From: Hydrogenophilus thiooxidans
Lineage (GTDB): Bacteria; Pseudomonadota; Gammaproteobacteria; Burkholderiales; Rhodocyclaceae
Reading direction: 5' to 3'
Assembly (NCBI RefSeq): GCF_019049855.1
Contig: NZ_JAHLSY010000019.1
Span: forward strand, 1-37,519
Length of the DNA: 37,519 nucleotides
Shown here: positions 1 through 7,671 of the stretch, piece by piece
How the letters are laid out: each line of letters begins with the position of its first letter
Position numbering within the stretch: position 1 is the first letter of the stretch
Translations under genes and position numbers: made by a program
The notes under the pieces: generated by a model
What the model saw: only the letters and a program-made list of their open reading frames with translations
Databases searched by the model: none
What the model was told of the DNA's origin: nothing

Positions 1-1
1 C

Positions 2-244
2 GCGGTGCTCACCGATATCGAGATGCCGGAGATGGACGGCTTTATCCTGACCAAAAAGATCAAGACCGATCGCCGCTTTGCAGGGATCCCGGTCCTGATG
101 CACTCGTCACTCTCCGGGATGCAAAACCAGCACCTGGGGCGATCGGTTGGGGTTGACGAATATGTGCCCAAATTCCAGCCGCAAGAGTTAGCGGCGATTT
201 TGCGGCGCGTTTTGTACGAAGCCCATGGCAAACGGGAGGGCTGA
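2..244 (+). CDS. cheV: CheV-type chemotaxis coupling protein, C-terminal receiver end (partial)
   Basis: This is the last 80 residues of a response-regulator receiver domain; the start lies outside the window. The phosphoacceptor segment VLTDIEMPEMDG is at the left edge, followed by the switch segment MHSSLS and the conserved lysine in YVPKF. These three blocks match the receiver end of the complete CheV that starts three bases downstream, nearly residue for residue, so I read it as a second CheV copy. CheV proteins join a CheW-like coupling domain to a receiver, link receptors to CheA and act in adaptation. The upstream CheW half is not visible, so a stand-alone receiver cannot be excluded. 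The stop and the next start are almost contiguous, indicating co-transcription. Confidence 0.75.
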   Translation, partial: AVLTDIEMPEMDGFILTKKIKTDRRFAGIPVLMHSSLSGMQNQHLGRSVGVDEYVPKFQPQELAAILRRVLYEAHGKREG

Positions 245-247
245 GCG

Positions 248-1225
248 ATGAACTTGCCGGTGAAGACCGTCATTGAACCGGAATTGGTCGAGGAAAAGAG
301 AGAAGGGAGCCCATTCGAAGAGATCGAAGCGCGCGCCGGACTGGCCGGTTCGAACCGCTTCGAGATCCTCCTCTTTTCGTTGGGGACGTGCGAAATCTTT
401 GGCGTCAATGTCTTCAAGGTGCGCGAGGTGATGAGCACCCCGTTCATCACCCGCGCCCCCAACGTACCCCCCGGTGTCGAAGGGTTGGTGAGCCTGCGCG
501 GCAACGTGATTCCGGTGGTTTCGTTGGCAAAAGTGATGGGTTTGGCGCCAATGGACGACCGCCTTGCGCCAACGATGATGGTTGCCGAATACAGCCAAAA
601 GACACTGGCGTTCCTGGTCGAATCGGTGGACCGCATCATCCGCGTCGAGTGGGGGTTGGTGCGCGAACCGGAAAACGTCTCGCAGCAGGTGCACGGGATG
701 ATCACCGCGATCACCGAGTTACCCGACGGGCGTATCGTCTCGATCATCGACGTCGAATCGATTCTGGCACGCGTCTTTGGCGAAGAGGTGGTGGGGACGA
801 TTTTGCCCATCCCCGATGGATATCGCTACCACGTCTTCTTCGTGGATGACTCGGGCGTTGCGCGTAAGAAGATTGCGGAGGTGCTCGACAAACTCGGGGT
901 GAAGCACGCACATGCGAACAACGGCGCAGAGGCGTGGGCGCGACTCGAAAGTATGGCCAATTTTGCTGAGCAAACCGGCCAGAACTTGCGCGAGCAGGTC
1001 GATGTGATTTTGGTCGACGCCGAAATGCCGGAGATGGACGGCTACGTGCTCACCAAATACATCAAAGCCGACCCCCGGTTCGAAGGGATTCCGGTGATCA
1101 TGCACTCCTCGCTCTCGTCGCAAGCGAACCGGGCGATGGGCGAACGGGTGGGTGTCGACGGCTATGTGGCAAAATTCGACGCCCATGCGTTGGCCGAGAC
1201 CCTCCGGCCGTTACTCACACGATGA
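248..1225 (+). CDS. cheV: CheV chemotaxis coupling protein (CheW-like domain plus receiver)
   Basis: A 325-residue two-domain protein. Residues about 38-180 are CheW-like, opening FEILLFSLGTCEIFGVNVFK and containing the coupling core GLVSLRGNVIPVV. Residues about 195-320 are a receiver with the acidic pair D200-D201, phosphoacceptor D257 in LVDAEMPEMDG, MHSSLS, and the lysine in YVAKF. In the family, the CheW half docks on receptors and CheA at the inner membrane, and phosphorylation of the receiver modulates coupling. It starts at ATG 248 behind a GGGAGG-like ribosome site in the end of the preceding cheV. cheY follows 17 bases after its stop. The function is clear; the receptors it serves are not encoded here. 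Confidence 0.93.
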   Translation: MNLPVKTVIEPELVEEKREGSPFEEIEARAGLAGSNRFEILLFSLGTCEIFGVNVFKVREVMSTPFITRAPNVPPGVEGLVSLRGNVIPVVSLAKVMGLAPMDDRLAPTMMVAEYSQKTLAFLVESVDRIIRVEWGLVREPENVSQQVHGMITAITELPDGRIVSIIDVESILARVFGEEVVGTILPIPDGYRYHVFFVDDSGVARKKIAEVLDKLGVKHAHANNGAEAWARLESMANFAEQTGQNLREQVDVILVDAEMPEMDGYVLTKYIKADPRFEGIPVIMHSSLSSQANRAMGERVGVDGYVAKFDAHALAETLRPLLTR

Positions 1226-1242
1226 TCAAGGAGTGCTGATCC

Positions 1243-1635
1243 ATGGACAAAAACAAAATCCGTTTTCTGGTGGTCGACGATTTTTCGACGATGCGTCGCA
1301 TCGTGCGCAACCTGTTGAAGGAACTGGGGTACACCAACGTCGAAGAGGCTGAAGACGGCCAGGTGGCACTCAACAAGCTGGAAAGCCAACCGTTCGATTT
1401 CGTCATCACCGACTGGAACATGCCCAACATGGACGGGCTGACGCTGCTCAGAAAAATCCGCAGTTCCGAAAAGCTCAAACACCTGCCGGTGTTGATGATC
1501 ACCGCAGAAGCGAAAAAGGAGAACATCATCGCGGCGGCGCAGGCGGGCGCTTCAGGATACATCGTCAAGCCTTTCACGGCAGCGGTGTTGGCGGAAAAAC
1601 TCGACCGCATCTTTGCGAAGCTGGGCAAACAGTAG
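1243..1635 (+). CDS. cheY: Chemotaxis response regulator CheY
   Basis: A single-domain receiver of 130 residues, the normal CheY length. The canonical residues sit at their enterobacterial positions: D12, D13, D57 in [13 protein letters not shown]87, Y106 and K109. Phospho-CheY leaves CheA and binds FliM at the flagellar switch to change rotation. Start ATG 1243 follows the ribosome site CAAGGAG (1228-1234). cheZ, its phosphatase, begins 16 bases after the stop, and the kinase gene cheA follows that, so the whole phosphorylation cycle is encoded in one run. Its motor target, FliM, is encoded at 25588-26634 on the other strand. Confidence 0.97.
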   Translation: MDKNKIRFLVVDDFSTMRRIVRNLLKELGYTNVEEAEDGQVALNKLESQPFDFVITDWNMPNMDGLTLLRKIRSSEKLKHLPVLMITAEAKKENIIAAAQAGASGYIVKPFTAAVLAEKLDRIFAKLGKQ

Positions 1636-1651
1636 CGCGTGGAGCAAGACG

Positions 1652-2491
1652 ATGAGTAAAAAACACGAATCTGGCGACAGCGACGAATTGCAAGCGTTGT
1701 TCGACAGCATCGTCGGCGCTGCGGCGCAGAGCTCGGAACCGGAAACGGAGAGTGGTGACAGCGATGAACTGCAGGCGCTGTTCGATACCGTTGCCGAGCA
1801 GTTTCAAGCAAGCGCCGAGGCGGATTCGGATGCTTCTGACCCAGGCGAAGCAGCCGAACCGCCCCTGACACCCGAGCAGCGCGATGAGCTCTACCGCCGC
1901 ATCGGAAAGGTGGCGCGGCAACTCCACGAAGCGCTCAAGGAGCTTGGGTGTGAATCGGTCGTTGCGGAAGCGGCGCAAGCAGTTCCCGATGCCAAAGAGC
2001 GGCTGCGCTACATCGCGCAGAAAACCGAAGAGGCTGCGGTCAAGGTCCTCAATGCGGCCGAGATCGCGTCGCCGTTGCAGAAAGAGTTGGAAAGCAAAGC
2101 GCAGGCGCTGCGCGCCCGTTGGGATAAGCTCTTTGCCAATCAGCTCTCGCCGCAGGAGTTCAAAGCGCTCGCGAAAGAGACGCATGCGTTCCTTGCGCTT
2201 ACGGAAGAGAACGCGCACATCACCGCCGAGCAGCTCATGAACATCGTGATGGCGCAGGATTTCCAAGACCTGACCGGTCAAGTGATCAAAAAAGTGATCG
2301 ATATCGTCGGCCGGATCGAAACCGAACTGCTGCAGATCCTCATCGAAGCGATGCCAGAAGAGCTGCGACAGAAGAAACAGCAGTCGGAAGGCGACGAAGC
2401 CTTGCTGAATGGGCCGGCCGTCCAGAAGGGGGAGGGCGTCTTGTCGTCCCAAGAAGAGGTGGATGATCTACTGAGTAGTCTCGGCTTCTGA
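1652..2491 (+). CDS. cheZ: CheY-P phosphatase CheZ
   Basis: A 279-residue CheZ. The catalytic helix reads QDFQDLTGQVIKKV, containing the acidic residue and the catalytic glutamine known from E. coli CheZ. The last residues, SSQEEVDDLLSSLGF, are the C-terminal CheY-binding peptide. I chose ATG 1652, preceded by GGAG at 1641-1644; an in-frame upstream start at 1613 would lie inside cheY and adds residues with no CheZ character. CheZ is a four-helix-bundle dimer that removes phosphate from CheY-P in the cytoplasm. Unusually, a 13-residue N-terminal segment (residues 6-18) is repeated exactly at residues 33-45, with different codons. A low-complexity acidic linker follows before the helical core. 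Confidence 0.95.
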   Translation: MSKKHESGDSDELQALFDSIVGAAAQSSEPETESGDSDELQALFDTVAEQFQASAEADSDASDPGEAAEPPLTPEQRDELYRRIGKVARQLHEALKELGCESVVAEAAQAVPDAKERLRYIAQKTEEAAVKVLNAAEIASPLQKELESKAQALRARWDKLFANQLSPQEFKALAKETHAFLALTEENAHITAEQLMNIVMAQDFQDLTGQVIKKVIDIVGRIETELLQILIEAMPEELRQKKQQSEGDEALLNGPAVQKGEGVLSSQEEVDDLLSSLGF

Positions 2492-2526
2492 CGGCTCGGG
2501 ACAGCGCAGAAACAAGGAGCAGAGCC

Positions 2527-4407
2527 ATGAGCGATTTTGCTGGTATGCAGGACCTTCTCCAGGATTTTTTGGTCGAGGCGGAAGACCTGCTCTCAGGCGT
2601 CGATAACCGTTTGGTCGAGCTCGAAAAGAACCCGCACGACAAAAATCTCTTGAACGAAATTTTTCGCGGGTTTCACACCATCAAAGGGGGTGCGGGGTTT
2701 CTTGGCGCGAACGAACTGGTGACGTTGTGTCACCTCACCGAAAACCTCTTTGACAAGCTGCGTAACGACGAGCTGTCGCTCACGCCAACGCTCATGGATC
2801 TGATCCTGGAAGCTACCGCTGCGGTCCGGGATATGTTCGTCTATCTCGAGCGCGGCGTACAACCGCCCCCCGCAGACGAATCGCTGCTTGAACGGCTGCG
2901 GGCCGCTCTTTCCGGGAAACTTTCCGGACCCGCAGGTGGGGGCACCAAAAAGCAGGCCGATGTCGTAGATTCGGGTAAAGATGACGGCAGTGAGCCCGAT
3001 TGGGAGTTGTTGCACCAAGTGGTTGCAGGAGAAACGGCGAGCGAAGCCAAGGCGACGCCGAAGCAAGGGGACGACCCAGCGCAAAACGGCAAAGCGGAAG
3101 CCAAAGCAGCGCCGCCAGTGCCCAAGCGCGCGTCCGTCCCTGCCCCGGTGCGGCGGCAAGCGGAGAATCGGGATCAGGGGATTCGCATCGAAACGTCGCG
3201 CCTGGACCAGGTGCTCAACCTGGCGGGCGAAATCGGGCTTACCAAAAACCGCTTGACCGCGTTGCGCAGCGACATCCTGGCGGGGAAAACCGACCCCGAT
3301 ACCCTTCATGCGCTCGACGTTTCGGTCAATCAGCTCGATCTCTTGGTTTCCGACCTGCAAAACGCGGTGATGAAAACGCGGATGCAGCCCATTGGTCGGC
3401 TCTTCCAGAAATATCCGCGTATCGCGCGCGATTTGGCACGCCAGCTCGGCAAACAGATCGAACTCGTGATCAGCGGTGAAGAGACCGAGATCGACAAGAC
3501 GATGATCGACGATTTGTCGGACCCCCTTATTCACCTCATCCGCAATGCGGTGGATCACGGTATCGAATCGCCTGAAGAGCGGGTCGCTGCCGGGAAGAAA
3601 CCGGAAGGGACGATTCAACTCTCCGCGAAACAGGAAGGGGACCATATCCTGATCATCATCGCCGACGACGGCAAAGGGATGAGTGCGGAAAAGATTCGCG
3701 CAAAAGCCGTCGAGAAAGGGTTGATTTCGGCCGACGAAGCGAACGGGTTGGACGACCGGCAAAGCCTCAACCTCATCTTCCTGCCTGGATTCTCCACCGC
3801 CGAGAAGGTCTCCGACGTCTCGGGGCGCGGCGTAGGGATGGACGTGGTGCGCACCAACATCACCAAATTGAACGGCACGATCGACGTGCAATCGGAACCG
3901 GGGCGCGGAACGACCTTCATCATCAGCCTGCCGCTCACGCTCGCGATTCTGCCGGTACTCCTCGTTCGCTTGGGCGAGCAACCTTTCGCGGTCCCACTTT
4001 CGATGGTGCGCGAAATCCTTCCTATTCATCTCGACGAGGTGCGCGAAGTGGGCGGGCGTTCGACGTTGGTGGTGCGGGGCGAAGTGCTGCCGATTCTGCC
4101 GCTTTCGCTGCTCCTCAATTGGCCGATGACTCGCACGCCCAGTTACGGTGTGCTGATGCAGATGGCCGAGTTCTCTTTCATCCTTGGCATCGACAGCTTC
4201 GCCGGGCGGGAAGACGCGGTGATCAAGTCGCTCGAAGATTTCCGACCCAAAGGCGTTGCGGGCGTGACGATCCTTTCCAACGGGCAGATCGTCCTGATCC
4301 TCGACATGAAAGAGCTCTTCGAAACCAGCACCGGCCGCCAGGGGGTGAGCAAGAAAGAGCTGGAGAAATATGCGCAACCCCCTGAAGCGGTGATGCAGCT
4401 GGCCTAA
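2527..4407 (+). CDS. cheA: Chemotaxis histidine kinase CheA
   Basis: A 626-residue CheA. The P1 phosphotransfer domain spans residues 1-105, with H50 in RGFHTIKGGAGFLG. A charged, alanine/proline-rich linker (about 125-215) follows. The P3 dimerisation helices begin at RIETSRLDQVLNLAGEIG (220-237). P4 is the ATP-binding domain, with N box LIRNAVDHGIE (N340, H344) and glycine boxes DDGKGMS and GRGVGMD. P5, from about residue 470, is CheW-like. No folded P2 domain fits in the linker; only a short motif, DWELLHQVVAG (158-168), stands out. The kinase autophosphorylates when receptors signal and passes phosphate to CheY and probably CheV. Start ATG 2527 follows AAGGAGC. Its stop overlaps the stop of the convergent tal gene. 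Confidence 0.96.
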   Translation: MSDFAGMQDLLQDFLVEAEDLLSGVDNRLVELEKNPHDKNLLNEIFRGFHTIKGGAGFLGANELVTLCHLTENLFDKLRNDELSLTPTLMDLILEATAAVRDMFVYLERGVQPPPADESLLERLRAALSGKLSGPAGGGTKKQADVVDSGKDDGSEPDWELLHQVVAGETASEAKATPKQGDDPAQNGKAEAKAAPPVPKRASVPAPVRRQAENRDQGIRIETSRLDQVLNLAGEIGLTKNRLTALRSDILAGKTDPDTLHALDVSVNQLDLLVSDLQNAVMKTRMQPIGRLFQKYPRIARDLARQLGKQIELVISGEETEIDKTMIDDLSDPLIHLIRNAVDHGIESPEERVAAGKKPEGTIQLSAKQEGDHILIIIADDGKGMSAEKIRAKAVEKGLISADEANGLDDRQSLNLIFLPGFSTAEKVSDVSGRGVGMDVVRTNITKLNGTIDVQSEPGRGTTFIISLPLTLAILPVLLVRLGEQPFAVPLSMVREILPIHLDEVREVGGRSTLVVRGEVLPILPLSLLLNWPMTRTPSYGVLMQMAEFSFILGIDSFAGREDAVIKSLEDFRPKGVAGVTILSNGQIVLILDMKELFETSTGRQGVSKKELEKYAQPPEAVMQLA

Positions 4408-5474
4408 CCGGCAACGATCGCCAACAACCGCGCTTGGGCGTGCGCAAAAGCGTCGAGCCCGGCGCGCTGCAGATCGGCCCCAATCGCCTCGAGGTCGATC
4501 GCAAGCTCTTTGAGGCGCTCGAGGTGCTGGTGCGCCGCCTCAAGTTGGTGCGCCAGGGTCGCCTCGGTGGCCCGTCCGTGATCGAGGAGCGCCTCAAGCG
4601 TAGCCAAAGGCAACGTGTTGATCGTCTCAGGTCCGATGAGCGGTTCGACATACAAGAGATCGGAATAGGCTGGGTTCTTGGTGCGGGTGCTCGCCCACAA
4701 AACCCGTTGCGGGTGTGCAGCAAAAAGGGAATCGGTAGCCAACAGGCTGCGATAGGTAGCGCCGATCGCTTTGGCCATCGCAACCGCGGTCGTTCCTTGC
4801 CACTCCGGGTGCTCCGGCGCCCGTTCCGCCAGGAGGGGGTCGACCGCGCTGTCCATTCGCGAAAGGAAGACACTCGCGACGCTATACCCCGGGGTGATGC
4901 CCCGCGCCACTGCTTCGGCCGCCGCGCGGCGGTAGGCATCCGCCACCGCTTGCCATTGGCCGGGTGAGAAGATGAGCGTCACATTGACCCCGATCCCTTC
5001 GGCTACGAGCGTCGCCATCGCGTCGATCCCAGCGGCGGTTGCGGGAATCTTGATCAATACGTTCGGTTCGGGAATGCGCGCAACGAGCCGTTTCGCAGCA
5101 GCGATGGTGCCATCACGGTCGTGGGCCAATGCCGGACTCACTTCGATACTGACGTAACCGGCGCGTCCGGTGCTCTCCTCCCACGTGGCGCGAAACTGTT
5201 GGCAGGCGCTCAATACGTCGGCGGCTACGAGCAATTCGAGCGCCGCTTCCGGCTCCAGGTCGCTCTGCCGCAACGCCGCGAGTTCGTCACGGTAGGCGTC
5301 GCTTTGGCTGATCGCTTGTTCGAAGATCGCTGGGTTGGTGGTAACGCCACTGACCCCTTTCGCTTGCCATGCGCGCAACGTACCATCGAGGAGCCATTCC
5401 CGTGTCAATTGATCGAGCCAGATCTGCTGCCCAAGCGCATCGATGTGCGCCAAAATGGGATGCCGGTTGCTCAT
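4404..5474 (-). CDS. tal: Transaldolase
   Basis: A 356-residue transaldolase of the longer class. The N-terminal part contains GVTTNPAIFEQAI, and the Schiff-base lysine is K142 in NVLIKIPAT. The enzyme transfers a dihydroxyacetone unit between sugar phosphates in the non-oxidative pentose phosphate pathway. I chose ATG 5474 because the protein then begins directly with family-like sequence (MSNRHPILAHIDALGQQ), with an AAGGG ribosome site just upstream. The 32 extra in-frame residues, up to 5570, would run through a terminator hairpin into the end of sodB. The gene follows sodB on the same strand, but an intrinsic terminator lies between them. Its TAG stop overlaps the stop of cheA, coming from the other strand. 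Confidence 0.93.
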   Translation of the reverse strand: MSNRHPILAHIDALGQQIWLDQLTREWLLDGTLRAWQAKGVSGVTTNPAIFEQAISQSDAYRDELAALRQSDLEPEAALELLVAADVLSACQQFRATWEESTGRAGYVSIEVSPALAHDRDGTIAAAKRLVARIPEPNVLIKIPATAAGIDAMATLVAEGIGVNVTLIFSPGQWQAVADAYRRAAAEAVARGITPGYSVASVFLSRMDSAVDPLLAERAPEHPEWQGTTAVAMAKAIGATYRSLLATDSLFAAHPQRVLWASTRTKNPAYSDLLYVEPLIGPETINTLPLATLEALLDHGRATEATLAHQLEAAHQHLERLKELAIDLEAIGADLQRAGLDAFAHAQARLLAIVAG

Positions 5475-5489
5475 GGTTGCCCTTCGCGT

Positions 5490-5511
5490 AAAAAAGCCCC
5501 GTTGCCGGGGC
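5490..5511 (-). terminator. Rho-independent terminator of sodB
   Basis: On the minus strand the sequence reads GCCCCG-GCAA-CGGGGC followed by six T residues. That is a perfect six-base GC stem, a four-base loop and a U tract. It lies 25 bases after the sodB stop. It ends only 15 bases before the start codon of tal, so it also separates sodB from tal. Confidence 0.85.
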
Positions 5512-5536
5512 GTGGTTCGATCGAAATGGGGTGCGG

Positions 5537-6124
5537 TCACGCCGCGTAGTTTTGCTCCGCGAACGACCAATTGACCAGATGGTCGAGGAACGCGGTGACG
5601 AAATCGGGGCGACGGTTGCGGTAATCGATGTAGTAAGCATGCTCCCAGACGTCAAGGGTCAAAAGCGGCGTATCCCCCGTGGTGAGCGGAGTTCCGGCAG
5701 CACCCATATTGACGATATCGACGCTGCCATCGGCTTTCTTCACCAGCCACGTCCAGCCCGAACCGAAGTTGCCGACGGCCGAGGCATGGAACGCTTTCTT
5801 GAATGCGTCGAAGCTCCCCCATTTCGCTTCGATCGCTGCTTTGAGCGCGCCCGAGGGCTCGCCGCCGCCGTTCGGCGAGAGGCAGTTCCAGAAAAACGAG
5901 TGGTTCCAGGTTTGCGCCGCGTTGTTGTAGATGCCGCCAGCAGGAGCCTTCTTGACGATCTCTTCGAGCGGCATGTCTTCGAATTCGGTCCCTTTGATCA
6001 GATTGTTGAGGTTATTGACGTAGGCTTGGTGGTGCTTATCGTGATGGTATTCCAGCGTTTCAGCGCTCATATAGGGTTCGAGCGCGTTTTTCGCAAACGG
6101 GAGTTCGGGAAGTTGATGGATCAT
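5537..6124 (-). CDS. sodB: Superoxide dismutase, iron type
   Basis: A 195-residue Fe/Mn-family superoxide dismutase. Predicted metal ligands are H27, H75 (in QTWNHSFFW), D158 and H162 ([11 protein letters not shown]). Q71, four residues before the second ligand, and the SPNGGG loop point to the iron type; metal use still needs assay. It removes superoxide in the cytoplasm. I chose ATG 6124 because GGAGGG stands just upstream and the protein then starts like E. coli SodB. The ATG five codons earlier has no ribosome site. A promoter-like sequence lies over the end of xseA, and a strong terminator follows the gene, so sodB is probably a single-gene transcript. Confidence 0.95.
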   Translation of the reverse strand: MIHQLPELPFAKNALEPYMSAETLEYHHDKHHQAYVNNLNNLIKGTEFEDMPLEEIVKKAPAGGIYNNAAQTWNHSFFWNCLSPNGGGEPSGALKAAIEAKWGSFDAFKKAFHASAVGNFGSGWTWLVKKADGSVDIVNMGAAGTPLTTGDTPLLTLDVWEHAYYIDYRNRRPDFVTAFLDHLVNWSFAEQNYAA

Positions 6125-6166
6125 CGTTTGGCCCTCCATGGGTTGGTTGAACAGTAAAGCCTGACC

Positions 6167-6195
6167 ATTCTACTCGGTATTTTTGCCACCGACAA
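6167..6195 (-). promoter_or_regulatory. Candidate sigma-70 promoter for sodB
   Basis: On the minus strand TTGTCG (6190-6195) and TAGAAT (6167-6172) are separated by 17 bases. They match the -35 and -10 consensus at four and five of six positions. The elements overlap the end of xseA and would give a leader of about 35 bases ahead of sodB. This is a visual match only. Confidence 0.5.
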
Positions 6196-7591
6196 CCTCT
6201 GCTAACGCCCGGGCGTCGGCAAATTGGATCGCGATCCGTTCTTCGGGTTCCAATTGCGCGGCGCGGGTGATGAGCCGTCCGCTTTCGGAATCGAACACCA
6301 ACGCATAACCGCGTGCCAAGACCGCGGTGGGGGAAAGCGCCTCGAGGCGGGCAGCGAGCGTCTCCAATCGCCGCTTCGGCTCTGCCAAATCGAACGAGGC
6401 GGCGCGTAACCTGTCACTGCTTGCCAACCAAGCCCTGCGATAGGGGGCAAGCAGCGCGAGCGGGTGGGGAAGGCGTTGCGCGATCGCCTCGAGCGCCGTG
6501 CGTTGGGCCGCGAGTTGCGCGCGCGGGTGGCAGAGCCGCGCCGCGGTGGCCTCGAGCGTTCGGGCTGCGCTGCGCAACCGTTGGGCAAGCGCTTCACGCA
6601 GCGCGGCGTAGCGCTGCTCGAGCCGTTCGCGCCGTTCGCGGATCGCGAACGCGGGCGAGAGCCGTTTCAGGTCCCGTTCCCCCCAATCGAGCTGTTGATT
6701 GACCTGCTGCCACTGGATGCGAAACGCACGCTTGAGCCGTGCGTCGAGCTCCTGCACTTGAGACACAACTTCGCTCCACCCTTGCGCGATCAGCACCGCC
6801 GCACCGGTTGGGGTGGGGGCGCGGGCGTCCGCGACGAAGTCGGCGATCGTCGTGTCGGTCTCATGTCCAACGCCGCTTACCACCGGGATCGGGCAAGCGG
6901 CAATCGCGCGGGCCACGCGCTCTTCGTTGAACGCCGCCAGATCTTCCGCAGCCCCGCCGCCGCGAACCAGCAACACCGCTTCCAAACGAAGTGCCGCCGC
7001 ACATTGCGCCACGGTGGTGAGCGCTGCGACGATCGCTTGCGGCGCTTGAGGGCCTTGCACCAACGTGGGCACGAGCACCGCAGTGATCATCGGCGCGCGT
7101 GCGGCGAGCGTACGCAACACGTCTTGCAGCGCATCCGCTTGCGGGCTGGTGACGATCGCAATGCGGCGCGGAAAGCGGGGCAACGGCCGTTTGCGCGCCG
7201 CATCGAAGAGCCCTTCGGCTTCCAATTTCGCCTTCACCGCCAAAAACCGCTGAAACCAAGCGCCGGCGCCGGCGGCACGGATCTGTTGCACATCGAGCTG
7301 GTAGGTGCCGCGCGGCGCGTAGGTGGTCAGTTGCCCGAAGACTTCGATCGCGTCGCCATTTTTGGGAAGCCCCCCCCCTTCGCCCCGCATCATCCGTTCG
7401 GCGCGCGATCGCCACAACGTGCAGGCAATCGCCGCGTGGTCGTCCCGCAGCGTGAAGTAGAAGTGTCCCGAAGGGGCCCGGCTGAAGTTGCTGACCTCTC
7501 CCGTGACCCAGAGTGGGGTCGGAAACGCGGTGGCGAGCGATGCGCGCACCGCTTCGGCAAGGTCAGAGACGGTCCAGATGGGGTCGGACAT
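6170..7591 (-). CDS. xseA: Exodeoxyribonuclease VII large subunit
   Basis: A 473-residue XseA. The N-terminal OB-fold (about 5-100) includes LWVTGEVSNF and GHFYFTLRDDHAAIACTLW. The catalytic domain follows, with RIAIVTSPQADALQDVLRTL, RGGGAAEDLAAFNEE and GVGHETDTTIADFVADARAP. The C-terminal third is arginine- and alanine-rich and helical, as in the family's coiled coil. With XseB, not encoded here, it degrades single-stranded DNA to acid-soluble pieces in both directions. It starts at ATG 7591, divergent from exbB with an 80-base gap. sodB follows downstream on the same strand but appears to have its own promoter. Confidence 0.95.
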   Translation of the reverse strand: MSDPIWTVSDLAEAVRASLATAFPTPLWVTGEVSNFSRAPSGHFYFTLRDDHAAIACTLWRSRAERMMRGEGGGLPKNGDAIEVFGQLTTYAPRGTYQLDVQQIRAAGAGAWFQRFLAVKAKLEAEGLFDAARKRPLPRFPRRIAIVTSPQADALQDVLRTLAARAPMITAVLVPTLVQGPQAPQAIVAALTTVAQCAAALRLEAVLLVRGGGAAEDLAAFNEERVARAIAACPIPVVSGVGHETDTTIADFVADARAPTPTGAAVLIAQGWSEVVSQVQELDARLKRAFRIQWQQVNQQLDWGERDLKRLSPAFAIRERRERLEQRYAALREALAQRLRSAARTLEATAARLCHPRAQLAAQRTALEAIAQRLPHPLALLAPYRRAWLASSDRLRAASFDLAEPKRRLETLAARLEALSPTAVLARGYALVFDSESGRLITRAAQLEPEERIAIQFADARALAEVVGGKNTE

Positions 7592-7603
7592 GGGGCGTTT
7601 ACC

Positions 7604-7632
7604 TTGGCAACCGCAGTCGTTGGTGGTATTTT
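7604..7632 (+). promoter_or_regulatory. Candidate sigma-70 promoter for the exbB-lpxK-kdsB operon
   Basis: TTGGCA (7604-7609) and TATTTT (7627-7632) are separated by exactly 17 bases. They match the -35 at five of six and the -10 at four of six positions. They lie in the short divergent gap between xseA and exbB, about 40 bases before the exbB start. Confidence 0.5.
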
Positions 7633-7671
7633 GTCACACATTTTCGATAGCCATGCTCGAGGAGTGCGTTC

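Noticed and set aside
2593-4377. Long open frame on the minus strand across cheA (594 codons).
   Set aside because: It mirrors cheA codon bias, has histidine/arginine-rich composition and no recognisable motif. The cheA reading has all kinase domains.
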